64,000 bases of DNA, taken from assembly GCF_028610625.1 (NCBI RefSeq), contig NZ_JAQQWU010000003.1, forward strand, positions 186,001-250,000, written 5' to 3'. Each line of letters starts with the position of its first letter. Position 1 is the stretch's first letter. This document shows positions 44,822 through 53,255 of this stretch, piece after piece. The notes under the pieces are model-generated. The model was not told the DNA's origin and did no database searches. It worked only from the letters and a program-made list of their open reading frames with translations. The stretch is from Guptibacillus spartinae (GTDB lineage Bacteria; Bacillota; Bacilli; Bacillales; Guptibacillaceae). The translations under genes and the position numbers were made by a program.

Positions 44822-45533
44822 TCAGAACGTAGAGGCGCTTTATCTTCAAATAAAAGATGTTCTGATCGATCGCATTCAGAGTGGAACCTGGAAACCCAAT
44901 ACGATCATCCCAACAGAGCAAGCGCTCATCAAGGAATTTGGTGTGAGTCGGACGACGATTCGGCAGGCCATTGCGATTCTCGTTCAAAATGGTTTGCTTG
45001 AAAAGAAACAGGGCCATGGCACGATCGTAAAGCCACATCAATTGGTAGGTAACCTTGGACAGTTAAAAGGTTTTGCAGAAGAAGTAATGGAAAAAGGGCA
45101 GGTTCCTTCATCCAAACTGATACGAGCTGAATTTAAGGAAAACCTTTTTCATGAAAGTGAAATGCTTCAAGTGGCTGAAGGAGCTCCGATTCTTCTCGTT
45201 GAACGCATACGGTTTGCGGATGAGACGCCTGTTGCCCTTGAACGAACGTGCTGGCCAGAGTCAATTGGAAAGATACTTATGCAGCATGATTTAAATAAAG
45301 CAAAATACTATGAAATTCTAGAAAACTATCAGGTTTATTTAAACAAAGCAAAAGAGCGAATTGCCGCGATTAACGCCACGATTGATGAAGCAGATTCATT
45401 GGCGATCCGACCGGGTGAAGCGTTACTTGAAATGACGCGTCTCAGCTATGGATTGAATGACCATCCAATCGAATATACAAAAACGAAATATCGAAGTGAT
45501 CAGTACCATTACAATATTGAATTGAAACGATAG
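44811..45533 (+). CDS. GntR-family regulator, HutC type
   Basis: A 240-residue regulator. The N-terminal winged helix IIPTEQALIKEFGVSRTTIR ends in the wing KKQGHGTIV, and a UTRA ligand-binding domain follows (about residues 85-235). The start ATG at 44811 lies inside the kinase gene, with AAAGGA nine bases before it; the earlier in-frame ATG at 44763 has no ribosome site. It probably represses the sulfoquinovose operon until sulfoquinovose or an intermediate binds; the leader inverted repeat at 37631 is a candidate site. Confidence 0.88.
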   Translation: MSINQNVEALYLQIKDVLIDRIQSGTWKPNTIIPTEQALIKEFGVSRTTIRQAIAILVQNGLLEKKQGHGTIVKPHQLVGNLGQLKGFAEEVMEKGQVPSSKLIRAEFKENLFHESEMLQVAEGAPILLVERIRFADETPVALERTCWPESIGKILMQHDLNKAKYYEILENYQVYLNKAKERIAAINATIDEADSLAIRPGEALLEMTRLSYGLNDHPIEYTKTKYRSDQYHYNIELKR

Positions 45534-45548
45534 AAGGGAGAAATGATG

Positions 45549-46439
45549 ATGCCATTTATTAACGGAAAAACAATGCTGGATCATGCTTTTCAAAATGGAT
45601 ATGGGGTAGGGGCATTTAGCGCACATAATGCGGAAACCGTGCTAGCGATTTTTGAAGCAGCTGCAGAGGAAAAGGCACCTATTATGATACAAGTGGGGCA
45701 GAAAGTAATTCAAACCTTGGGCATGGAAGCATTAAAAGGGTTGATCGATACGTATGAAAGAAAGTTTGATGTTCCAGTCGCGATTCATCTTGACCACAGC
45801 CGTCAGTTTGAGCAAACGATGCAAGCTGTGCAAATGGGCTTCCAATCCGTCATGTTTGATGGGTCTGGTTTATCTTTTGAAGAAAACACGGCAACCACGA
45901 AAAAAGTGGTCGATATTGCAAGAGCACTTGGGATAGGATCTGAAGGAGAAATCGGTAAAATCGGCGGCACGGAAGATGACATTACGGTTGATGAAAAGGA
46001 TGCACTGATTACAACGACAGAAGAAGCCGTCGCTTTCGTAGAAGCAACAGATGTGGATTACCTCGCCGTATCGATCGGAACAGCACACGGAATTTATAAA
46101 GAAACGCCTAACCTTCGTTTCGAGCGATTAAAAGAAATTGTTGATGCAGTCAAGCGTCCAGTAGTCCTACACGGCGGATCCGATGTGCCGGATAAGCAGG
46201 TGCAAAGAGCGATTTCACTAGGTATTGCGAAAATCAATGTGGACACAGAGCTTCGTCAGGCATTTACGAGAGGCGTTCAAGAAGCTTTTGCAGAAAATCC
46301 GGATGATATTGTGCTCGCTAGTTCACTTGGTCTCGGTCGCTTACGGATGAAAGAAAAAGTTCAGGAAAAGATTCGCATATTTGGTAGTCAGGGGAAAGCA
46401 GAAGAACTTTTGTCAGGTAAAAAGGTCGTAACGTTATAA
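45549..46439 (+). CDS. Class II aldolase, candidate sulfofructose-1-phosphate aldolase
   Basis: A 296-residue zinc-dependent aldolase of the FbaA/GatY/KbaY family. Motifs AIHLDHS (catalytic Asp and zinc His), GEIGKIGGTEDD, GTAHGIY, VVLHGGSDVP and KINVDTELR are all present. Three consecutive ATG codons open the frame; the third (45549) has GAAGGGAG at the best distance. In this operon it would cleave sulfofructose-1-phosphate to DHAP and 3-sulfolactaldehyde, the role ascribed to SqiA in the sulfo-EMP2 pathway. Confidence 0.87.
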   Translation: MPFINGKTMLDHAFQNGYGVGAFSAHNAETVLAIFEAAAEEKAPIMIQVGQKVIQTLGMEALKGLIDTYERKFDVPVAIHLDHSRQFEQTMQAVQMGFQSVMFDGSGLSFEENTATTKKVVDIARALGIGSEGEIGKIGGTEDDITVDEKDALITTTEEAVAFVEATDVDYLAVSIGTAHGIYKETPNLRFERLKEIVDAVKRPVVLHGGSDVPDKQVQRAISLGIAKINVDTELRQAFTRGVQEAFAENPDDIVLASSLGLGRLRMKEKVQEKIRIFGSQGKAEELLSGKKVVTL

Positions 46440-46459
46440 AAGGGGGGGATGATGTTAAC

Positions 46460-47893
46460 GTGTCTACACAAACTTCAGTACGAACTTATGGGATATTCAT
46501 CAATGGGGAATGGCGAGAAAAAACAGCAACAGATGATGTGCTAAACAAATATACCCAAGAAATAGCAGCGAAAACAGCTACAGCTGATGAACAGGATGTA
46601 ACCGATGCGGTGCAAGCGGCTAAGACAGCATTGAAAACCCCTTTTTCACCTTACGATCGATACACGGTTTTGATTAAGGCAGCCGCGACACTTCGATCTC
46701 GTCAGGATGAGCTTGGAGAAGTGCTTGCGAAGGAAGTTGGAAAGCCTTTAGCGGAGTGTAAAGGTGAAGTAGGTCGTGCTGCTTTAACATTAGAAGTTTC
46801 GGCAGAAGAAGCAAAGCGAATTCACGGCGAAGGTATTCCGGTTGAAGCTGCGCCTGGGTCAGAACAGCGTCAGGCGTATACTAGACGCTTTCCAATTGGA
46901 GTTGTTGCAGCGATCACGCCATTTAACGTACCACTGAATCTTGTGTGCCACAAAATTGGCCCTGCACTTGCAGCTGGCAATAGCGTTGTGTTAAAACCAG
47001 CTGAAGTGACGCCGGTTTGTGCGATTCTTTTAACGGAAATATTTGAAGAAGCGGGCCTTCCAGCAGGACGTTTGAACCTGATTACAGGAGAGGGAGCAAC
47101 GGTAGGTGAATGGCTTCTTTCGAATCAAGATGTGAACATGTTTACCTTCACTGGAAGTCCACGTGTTGGGCAACATATTCGTGAAAAAGCTGGATTGCGA
47201 AAAGTAGCGTTAGAGCTAGGAAACAATTCAGCAACGATTGTGCATCATGATGCCGAGGTTGAAACAGCAGCAACGCAGTCAGCGCAAAAAAGTTTTAATA
47301 ATGCAGGGCAAGTTTGTATTTCAGTCCAACGCGTCTATGTCCATGAAGATATTTACGAGCCGTTTCTTGCAAAAATGAAGGAAGTAACGGAAGGACTTGT
47401 TTTAGGTGATCCAATGGACGCGGCGACTGATATCGGCCCGATGATTGCTGAACGTGAAGCGATTCGCGTTGAGAGCTGGGTGAACGAAGCGGTTGAGCAG
47501 GGAGCTGTCGTTGAAACGGGTGGAAAACGAGATGGTGTTTTCTATCAACCTACGATTTTGACGAACGTAAATGATGATATGAAGGTCTGTCGTCAAGAAG
47601 TCTTTGGTCCGGTCGTAGCGGTAAGCACGTATCGTTCAACAGATGAAGTGATTGCGAGAGTAAATGATTCAGAGTATGGTCTTCAAGCTGGACTCTTCAC
47701 GAATGACCTGTCTTTTACATTAAAGGCGATTAATGAGGTACATGTAGGTGGACTCATCATCAATGATACGTCAGGCTACCGCGTAGATCATATGCCATAC
47801 GGTGGTGTGAAGAAAAGTGGAACGGGCAAAGAAGGTCCACGCTATGCGATTGAAGAAATGACGGAAGAAAAAATTATCGTTTTTAACGGATGA
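46460..47893 (+). CDS. Aldehyde dehydrogenase, candidate sulfolactaldehyde dehydrogenase
   Basis: A 477-residue NAD(P)-dependent aldehyde dehydrogenase of GabD type. ITPFNVPLNLVCHKIGPALAAG and FTGSPRVGQ bind the cofactor. The general-base Glu is in ALELGNNS and the nucleophilic Cys in NNAGQVCISVQR. The start is GTG, after GGGGGG. As last gene before the terminator it would oxidise 3-sulfolactaldehyde to sulfolactate, which is then exported; this parallels SlaB in described pathways. Confidence 0.87.
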   Translation: MSTQTSVRTYGIFINGEWREKTATDDVLNKYTQEIAAKTATADEQDVTDAVQAAKTALKTPFSPYDRYTVLIKAAATLRSRQDELGEVLAKEVGKPLAECKGEVGRAALTLEVSAEEAKRIHGEGIPVEAAPGSEQRQAYTRRFPIGVVAAITPFNVPLNLVCHKIGPALAAGNSVVLKPAEVTPVCAILLTEIFEEAGLPAGRLNLITGEGATVGEWLLSNQDVNMFTFTGSPRVGQHIREKAGLRKVALELGNNSATIVHHDAEVETAATQSAQKSFNNAGQVCISVQRVYVHEDIYEPFLAKMKEVTEGLVLGDPMDAATDIGPMIAEREAIRVESWVNEAVEQGAVVETGGKRDGVFYQPTILTNVNDDMKVCRQEVFGPVVAVSTYRSTDEVIARVNDSEYGLQAGLFTNDLSFTLKAINEVHVGGLIINDTSGYRVDHMPYGGVKKSGTGKEGPRYAIEEMTEEKIIVFNG

Positions 47894-47900
47894 GAGAAAG

Positions 47901-47929
47901 AAGGGGGCCGATGAATCGGGCCCCCTTTT
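47901..47929 (+). terminator. Terminator of the sulfoquinovose operon
   Basis: AAGGGGGCCG and CGGGCCCCCTT pair with one bulge around ATGAAT, followed by TTTT. Confidence 0.9.
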
Positions 47930-47978
47930 CATCCTGTAATGGAACGCTATCCCTTATAGAAGCTGAAGGAGAATGAAG

Positions 47979-48887
47979 ATGTCGATTATCACCATATTGC
48001 TACCGATCTTTTTCGTATTTGGCGTCGGGTATCTAGCGCAGCGGTTTTTAAAATTGGAGACGAGAGTGCTCTCGAATCTCGCGTTATATGTGCTCGTACC
48101 GCTTCTTGTTTTTCGAACGTTCTATGAACAAGAAATTGATTCGTCCTACGGGTATTTATCGATTTATATGCTTGGATTGTGCTTTGCGCTTATTGGACTT
48201 GTGAGCATCTTATCGAAATTATATGGCTATACCGAATCTGAACGGTGCGGTTTGGTTTTATCGAGTGCTTTTATGAATAACGGAAATTATGGCACACCGC
48301 TTGTCCTGTTTCTATTCGGCACGGTTGGAATGGAAACAGCGATTGTGTTAATGGTGCTACAGCAGTTATTAATGAGCACGCTTGGCGTCTACTATGCAGC
48401 AAAAGGAAGTCCAGATCACGACGGGGTTAAAGCGGCCCTTAGGGCGGTTCGGAAAATGCCGATGGTTTACGGTGCCATTGTCGGTCTTTTGTTTCAATGG
48501 TTGCATATTCCACTTGGCACGATCCGTGATGGTGTGGATTTGATAGCGGACGCAGCGATTCCTGTTATTATGGTGACGCTCGGCATGCAGCTTGCCAATA
48601 TTCGGTTGCGGGCGATTGATTGGCGTAAACTCTCAACAGCGCTATCGCTTAAATTAATGATTGCCCCGCTTATTGCGGCAGGAATTGTTTTGCTCATGCC
48701 GGTAGATCCATTAACGAAGCAAATTATGATCATTATGGCCGCAACTCCAACGGCCGCCAATACGACGATGTATGCAATTCAGTTTCATACGGAACCTCAA
48801 AACGTTTCGAGCGCAACGCTCGTTTCTACTGTGTCGAGTTTAGCTACGATGCCGGTGGTGATTTATTTAGCGACGACGTTTGTGTGA
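47979..48887 (+). CDS. AEC family transporter
   Basis: A 302-residue carrier with about ten membrane segments of the auxin efflux carrier family. Features are NNGNYGTPLVLFLFG in the N-terminal half and ATPTAANTTMYAIQF in the C-terminal half. The ORF also opens with ATG at 47973, but the GAAGGAG site is then too close; 47979 was chosen. AEC members move organic anions. It lies 90 bases after the sulfoquinovose operon, so export of sulfolactate is a possible role, though the terminator between them makes this a guess. Confidence 0.82.
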   Translation: MSIITILLPIFFVFGVGYLAQRFLKLETRVLSNLALYVLVPLLVFRTFYEQEIDSSYGYLSIYMLGLCFALIGLVSILSKLYGYTESERCGLVLSSAFMNNGNYGTPLVLFLFGTVGMETAIVLMVLQQLLMSTLGVYYAAKGSPDHDGVKAALRAVRKMPMVYGAIVGLLFQWLHIPLGTIRDGVDLIADAAIPVIMVTLGMQLANIRLRAIDWRKLSTALSLKLMIAPLIAAGIVLLMPVDPLTKQIMIIMAATPTAANTTMYAIQFHTEPQNVSSATLVSTVSSLATMPVVIYLATTFV

Positions 48888-48888
48888 A

Positions 48889-48967
48889 GGGGGTCAGGTT
48901 CGAACCTGACCCCCCTCACAAACAAAAAGGCGGCAGTGTCCACCCAGAGCGGACACTGTCGCCTTTT
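48889..48967. repeat. Palindromic repeat copy g (complete, two hairpins)
   Basis: A 26-bp perfect palindrome at 48889-48914, the linker CTCACAAACAAAAAG and a second hairpin with arms GGCGGCAGTGTCC / GGACACTGTCGCC (one G-T pair), 9-nt loop, flanked by AAAA and TTTT. It begins one base after the AEC transporter stop, and its second hairpin can terminate transcription from both sides. Confidence 0.9.
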
Positions 48968-48970
48968 CGA

Positions 48971-49150
48971 TCATCCTATCAAGGAAGCGATGAATAAGGC
49001 AAGAAAGACAAGCGAGATGAACGCAAGAAAGATCACACCCATTTTGCGAATCGCTGGAGGAAAGCGATCGGTTAGTGGAACTCTTATAAGAAAGATCATG
49101 ATCGCAAGAGAAAGAATAAGCAATAAGAAATAACCCAAGTATGACACCAC
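48971..49150 (-). CDS. Small two-helix membrane protein
   Basis: A 59-residue protein with two hydrophobic segments (YLGYFLLLILSLAIMIFLI and MGVIFLAFISLVFLALFIA) joined by a charged loop. The frame is open to an ATG at 49198 with no ribosome site; GTG at 49150 has GGAAACGG before it. Its stop lies three bases from the second hairpin of copy g. The clear two-helix pattern supports a real gene, but no family was recognised. Confidence 0.45.
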   Translation of the reverse strand: MVSYLGYFLLLILSLAIMIFLIRVPLTDRFPPAIRKMGVIFLAFISLVFLALFIASLIG

Positions 49151-49192
49151 CCGTTTCCGTTTTAAGTGATGTTCCCTAACAATAGTGGGTTC

Positions 49193-49231
49193 AATCATGA
49201 AAGCCCGCTACATAAGCGGGCTTTCATGATT
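49193..49231. terminator. Long perfect inverted repeat, probable terminator
   Basis: 16-bp arms AATCATGAAAGCCCGC and GCGGGCTTTCATGATT with a 7-nt loop. It lies five bases after the stop of the leftward iron alcohol dehydrogenase gene. It lacks a free T-run, since the CTTTCATGATT is paired. Confidence 0.7.
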
Positions 49232-49235
49232 GATT

Positions 49236-50438
49236 TTATGGATGCTGAATATTGGCAAATGACGCTTCTACAACTTTCCCATTGAATGCAGATTGATAGA
49301 TCGCGCGAATATCGGCTTCATAAAGAGGAAGCGGGCTTCTGGCAAGAAGTCTTTTTTGCTTCAGACCGTCTTCAGTGAGAGATTCAAGTGCAGAACTTGG
49401 AATGTTAAATCCGCCAAGTGTACTCGGAATGCCGACATCTTGAACGAGCCTTTCTAATTGACGAACGCATTCATAGGAAGCTTCCTCTTCTGAAAGAAAT
49501 TGAGAATTACCTCCGAGCGCGTTTAAGATATCTCCCATTCGCTTTGTACAGCTTTTTCGAATATATCCCATCACATAAGGAAGCAACACTGCATTGGAAT
49601 CTCCATGAGCTATATGAAACTGACCGCCAAGTGGATAGGCAAGCGCATGGACACCGGCCACTCCTGCATTAAAAAAGGCAAGACCAGCGATATAGCTTCC
49701 GTTGCTCATATCGATCCGTGCTTCCTGGTCTTCCCCATTTGTAACAGCACGGCGTATGGATCGGCTAATTAACCGGATTGCTTGTAAGGCAAGCCCATCC
49801 GTCGTCGGACTCGCATTAACTGAGACATATGCTTCAATCGCATGGGTAAGTGCATCTACACCGGTTGCTGCGGTAACCTTTGCTGGAACGGAAATGGTTA
49901 GTTCTGGATCAACAATGGCGGCATCGGCGAGAAGATAGTCGTGCGTAACGACATCTTTTGAGCTTTCAAGAGAAAGCACTACAATGTTGGTGACTTCAGA
50001 ACCAGTCCCTGCTGTTGTCGGAATTAGTATTTTGGGGAGACCTTTTTCTGAAATCTCTCGGCTTCCTGATAAATTGAGATAATCACTAACCGGACCTTCA
50101 TGTGTAGATAGAACGGCCGTTAATTTGGCGAGATCTAATGCACTCCCTCCGCCTAGGCCAATCACGAGATCATACTCATTTTCTCTCGTGTAATTGACGA
50201 GCTTCTCACCAATGGCGAGCGGCGGTTCTGGAACAATAGCAGTATAAACGTCGACTGTATATCCAGTCTCTTCTAGCGGTACTCGAACTCGGTCAACGAG
50301 ACCGATTTCTTCTAAAACAGGGTCAGTAACAACTAGGATACGCTGGGGCGAGTGCTTCTCCACTTCAGGTAAAAGCTGTTCTAGGGAACCCCAACCTGTG
50401 TAGCTGAGTGGCGTGAAAACAAGTATGGAAAAAGACAT
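49236..50438 (-). CDS. Iron-containing alcohol dehydrogenase
   Basis: A 400-residue group III metal-dependent dehydrogenase. The NAD site GLGGGSALDLAK and ttAGTGSEVTN are present. The metal-binding His residues lie in THAIEAYVS, GVHALAYPLGG and HIAHGDSN. The ATG at 50438 with AAAAGGAGG was chosen over the longer open frame. Members oxidise or reduce small alcohols and aldehydes. Being close to the sulfoquinovose operon, it could act on sulfolactaldehyde or dihydroxypropanesulfonate, but it is on the other strand and this is only a guess. Confidence 0.88.
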   Translation of the reverse strand: MSFSILVFTPLSYTGWGSLEQLLPEVEKHSPQRILVVTDPVLEEIGLVDRVRVPLEETGYTVDVYTAIVPEPPLAIGEKLVNYTRENEYDLVIGLGGGSALDLAKLTAVLSTHEGPVSDYLNLSGSREISEKGLPKILIPTTAGTGSEVTNIVVLSLESSKDVVTHDYLLADAAIVDPELTISVPAKVTAATGVDALTHAIEAYVSVNASPTTDGLALQAIRLISRSIRRAVTNGEDQEARIDMSNGSYIAGLAFFNAGVAGVHALAYPLGGQFHIAHGDSNAVLLPYVMGYIRKSCTKRMGDILNALGGNSQFLSEEEASYECVRQLERLVQDVGIPSTLGGFNIPSSALESLTEDGLKQKRLLARSPLPLYEADIRAIYQSAFNGKVVEASFANIQHP

Positions 50439-50662
50439 ACGGTGTTGCCTCCTTTTGGTTAGATAAGCTCTATACGACAAAGTTCGTGATTAAAAAAGAA
50501 ACCCCTTCAATTAGAACGTGAAGAACATCTCAATAGAAGACTATCGTGGTAAAATTTTACTAATATTTCTAGGTTAAAATTTATGAAATAAGGTTATAGA
50601 AAGGTAATGTAGAAGATTTGTATCTTCATCATGACTCGTTTAAAGCGAAAGGAGAGAGTGGA

Positions 50663-51289
50663 GTGAAGCCTTTATTGTTAACTGGATTTGAACCTTTTCT
50701 TGAGCATCGTCATAATCCAACTGAGCAGATTGTCATGGAACTGGATGAAGAGACGATTGGTGGGTTTGAAATTATTTCGAGGGTGTTGCCTGTTGATTAC
50801 GAACGAGCGGCAGAAATGCTAATTGGATACGTTGAACAGTGTGAGCCCTTTGCTGTCATCATGCTTGGACTCGCTGCCGATCGCACAAAAATAACGCCAG
50901 AGCGCATTGCGATTAACGTGAATGACAGTCCTGAAGATAACGCGGGACATGCCCCTGAAGACCAACCAATTATTGAAGGAGGACCTGCGGCTTATTTTTC
51001 CACACTGCCTGTTAAAAAAATGACGGATGCGCTTATGGAGAATGGCATTCCTGCAGAAATATCCAATACGGCTGGAACCTACCTCTGCAATAACGTCATG
51101 TATAGCGTCCTTTATGCTCTTGAGCAAAGAGACCTATCGATTCCTGCAGGATTCGTTCATGTGCCGCCAACGTTTGAGATGACGCTTCATCATTCAGCAC
51201 ATACTGGCTTTCCATTTACGAGTATTCGGGATGCGATTAAGATTATGATTCATACACTTTCCGATTTAGAAGGAAACGCACAAGAATAA
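50663..51289 (+). CDS. pcp: Pyroglutamyl-peptidase I
   Basis: A 208-residue C15 cysteine peptidase that removes N-terminal pyroglutamate. LLTGFEPF near the N-terminus, the catalytic Glu in LAADRTKITPERIAIN, the Cys in NTAGTYLCNNVMY and the His in GFVHVPP are all present. The start is GTG at 50663, with AAAGGAGAG before it; the ORF is open further upstream without support. It stands alone between two promoters and terminators. Confidence 0.93.
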   Translation: MKPLLLTGFEPFLEHRHNPTEQIVMELDEETIGGFEIISRVLPVDYERAAEMLIGYVEQCEPFAVIMLGLAADRTKITPERIAINVNDSPEDNAGHAPEDQPIIEGGPAAYFSTLPVKKMTDALMENGIPAEISNTAGTYLCNNVMYSVLYALEQRDLSIPAGFVHVPPTFEMTLHHSAHTGFPFTSIRDAIKIMIHTLSDLEGNAQE

Positions 51290-51298
51290 TCGTATCCT

Positions 51299-51329
51299 AA
51301 AAGCTGAGCCCATTTGGTCAGCTTTTTTT
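51299..51329 (+). terminator. Terminator after pcp
   Basis: AAAAGCTGA-(10)-TCAGCTTTTTTT with a T-run of seven. Confidence 0.88.
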
Positions 51330-51384
51330 CATTTTGAAACCCATTATAAGTGCTACTCGTATAAAGAGTAGGAGGGGATCAAAA

Positions 51385-51684
51385 ATGGCTATCTGTCAGC
51401 AATGTCAAACTAAATGGACATGGAAGGAAACCTTTCACGCCGTTGTTAATGTTAGAAAATACGATTGCTGTCCGTATTGTGGAAGTAAACAGTACCCTAC
51501 TCGTAGGACTCGGAATAACCTGGCTGTTTTTCCAAGTGTAGTGGCGATACTCTGGATACCGATGCTAGCATTTGACGTTTCGCTTTCCGTTATATTGCCT
51601 GTTGAGCTTGCAATGGCAGTTGTGACAATCAGTGTTCTACCATTCTTTTATCATGTTACTAACTGTGACGAGCCGATGTGGTAA
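51385..51684 (+). CDS. Small cxxc-20-cxxc type zinc-binding membrane protein
   Basis: A 99-residue protein. CQQC and CPYC are spaced as in the cxxc_20_cxxc (TIGR04104) family, with TKWTWKETF between them, followed by two hydrophobic segments. The ATG at 51385 follows AGGAGGGG. Family members are common in Bacillus and of unknown function. The xylulokinase gene begins 54 bases downstream. Confidence 0.8.
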   Translation: MAICQQCQTKWTWKETFHAVVNVRKYDCCPYCGSKQYPTRRTRNNLAVFPSVVAILWIPMLAFDVSLSVILPVELAMAVVTISVLPFFYHVTNCDEPMW

Positions 51685-51738
51685 TTGACTCGTCACCTAC
51701 ATATTTCTATAAATTTGAATGGAAAGGAGCTCCTTCAT

Positions 51739-53223
51739 TTGAGTTATGTAATTGGAATTGATCTCGGAACAAGCGCAGTGAAAGTGATTGCAACAGATCA
51801 AAAGGGACAAATATGCGCTGAATCTTCCAGAAGCTATCCACTCTATCATCCGAAGTTTGGCTATAGTGAACAAGATCCTGAAGACTGGGTTAATGAGACG
51901 ATTGATGCACTTCAAGATTTGATGTCTCAGCTTCCCTCTTCTAAGGTTGAAGGCATTAGCTTTTCAGGGCAAATGCACGGGCTCGTCTTACTTGATGCAA
52001 AAAAGCAGCCACTTCGCCGAGCGATTTTATGGAATGATACGCGCTCAACGAAACAGTGTCGAGCAATTGAAGAACGAGTCGGAGAAAAGAGACTCTATGA
52101 GATTACGAAAAACCCATCTTTAGAAGGCATGACTCTTTCAAAAATATTATGGGTGAAGGAAAATGAACCTGATATTTATAAGAAAGCGGACGTTTTTCTA
52201 TTGCCAAAAGATTATGTGCGCTTCAAATTAACAGGTGACCTACATATGGACTACTCAGATGCAGCTGGTACGCTCCTTTTAAACATACGTGAAAAAGCGT
52301 GGAGTAAGGAAGTGGCTGAGAAAACGGGAATCAACCTTTCACTTTGCCCCCCATTAGTCGAATCTTCAGAGCGGACTGGTAAAATGAAGGAAGGTCTTGT
52401 TTTGGGACTCGAGGGCGTAAACATGTATGCAGGAGGAGCAGATAATGCGTGTGGCGCAGTGGGAGCGGGGATATTAAAAACCGGGCGAACCCTATGTAGT
52501 ATTGGCACTTCTGGTGTGGTTTTGTCTTATGAGGAACGAGCAGAGTTACAATTCGAAGGGAACATTCACTATTTTAATCATAGTCAACCAAATGCTTACT
52601 ATACAATGGGGGTTACGCTTTCTGCCGGACAAAGCTTAAGCTGGTTCCGTGAACAGTTTGCTGAAGATGTCTCGTTTGAAGAGTTACTTTCTTCTATTGA
52701 TGACATTCCACCTGGTGCGAACGGGCTATTGTTTACCCCGTATTTAGCGGGAGAGCGAACGCCGCATGCTGATGCTACAATACGCGGAAGTTTTATTGGA
52801 ATGGATACGTCCCATACGCGAGACCATTTTGTAAAAGCTGTATTAGAAGGCATCACGTTTTCATTGCATGAATCGATTGTGAAGTTTCGAGACACTGGAA
52901 AACGCATCGATGAAATTGTTTCTATTGGTGGTGGTGCTAAAAATAGAGCCTGGCTTCAAATGCAAGCAGATATATTTAATGCGACCATTATTAAATATGA
53001 GACGGAGGAAGGCCCTGCCCTTGGAGCTGCTTTGCTCGCAGCTTATGGATGCGGTTGGTTTCCATCTCTCGAGTCTTGTAGTGAGAGATTCTTAAAAGAG
53101 AAAGAACGATTTACTCCGAATAAGGAGAGGGTGGAGGCGTATCGTAAACTGTTTCCAATCTATCAATCGGTTTATACAAATACGAAGGAGTTAAGTGAAA
53201 AATTAACTTCATACCGACATTAA
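51739..53223 (+). CDS. xylB: Xylulokinase
   Basis: A 494-residue FGGY-family kinase that phosphorylates D-xylulose. The sequence YVIGIDLGTSAVKV, FSGQMHGLVLLD, AILWNDTRS, YSDAAGTLLL, YAGGADNACGAVGAGI and ISIGGGAKN-like VSIGGGAKNRAWLQ closely follow B. subtilis XylB. The start is TTG at 51739, with AAAGGAG eight bases before it; this gives the expected N-terminus. No xylA or xylose transporter lies nearby, so it is an isolated copy or acts on another ketose. Confidence 0.92.
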   Translation: MSYVIGIDLGTSAVKVIATDQKGQICAESSRSYPLYHPKFGYSEQDPEDWVNETIDALQDLMSQLPSSKVEGISFSGQMHGLVLLDAKKQPLRRAILWNDTRSTKQCRAIEERVGEKRLYEITKNPSLEGMTLSKILWVKENEPDIYKKADVFLLPKDYVRFKLTGDLHMDYSDAAGTLLLNIREKAWSKEVAEKTGINLSLCPPLVESSERTGKMKEGLVLGLEGVNMYAGGADNACGAVGAGILKTGRTLCSIGTSGVVLSYEERAELQFEGNIHYFNHSQPNAYYTMGVTLSAGQSLSWFREQFAEDVSFEELLSSIDDIPPGANGLLFTPYLAGERTPHADATIRGSFIGMDTSHTRDHFVKAVLEGITFSLHESIVKFRDTGKRIDEIVSIGGGAKNRAWLQMQADIFNATIIKYETEEGPALGAALLAAYGCGWFPSLESCSERFLKEKERFTPNKERVEAYRKLFPIYQSVYTNTKELSEKLTSYRH

Positions 53224-53255
53224 AAAGAAGCGAATGCGGAGGCAGTCGCTTCTTT
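53224..53255. terminator. Terminator between xylB and the converging GGDEF/HD-GYP gene
   Basis: AAAGAAGCGA-(12)-TCGCTTCTTT, with A and T runs at the ends; usable in both directions. Confidence 0.85.

Noticed and set aside
48936-49133. 65-codon plus-strand ORF
   Set aside because: Very basic composition without hydrophobic or domain pattern; the opposite strand encodes a clear two-helix membrane protein.
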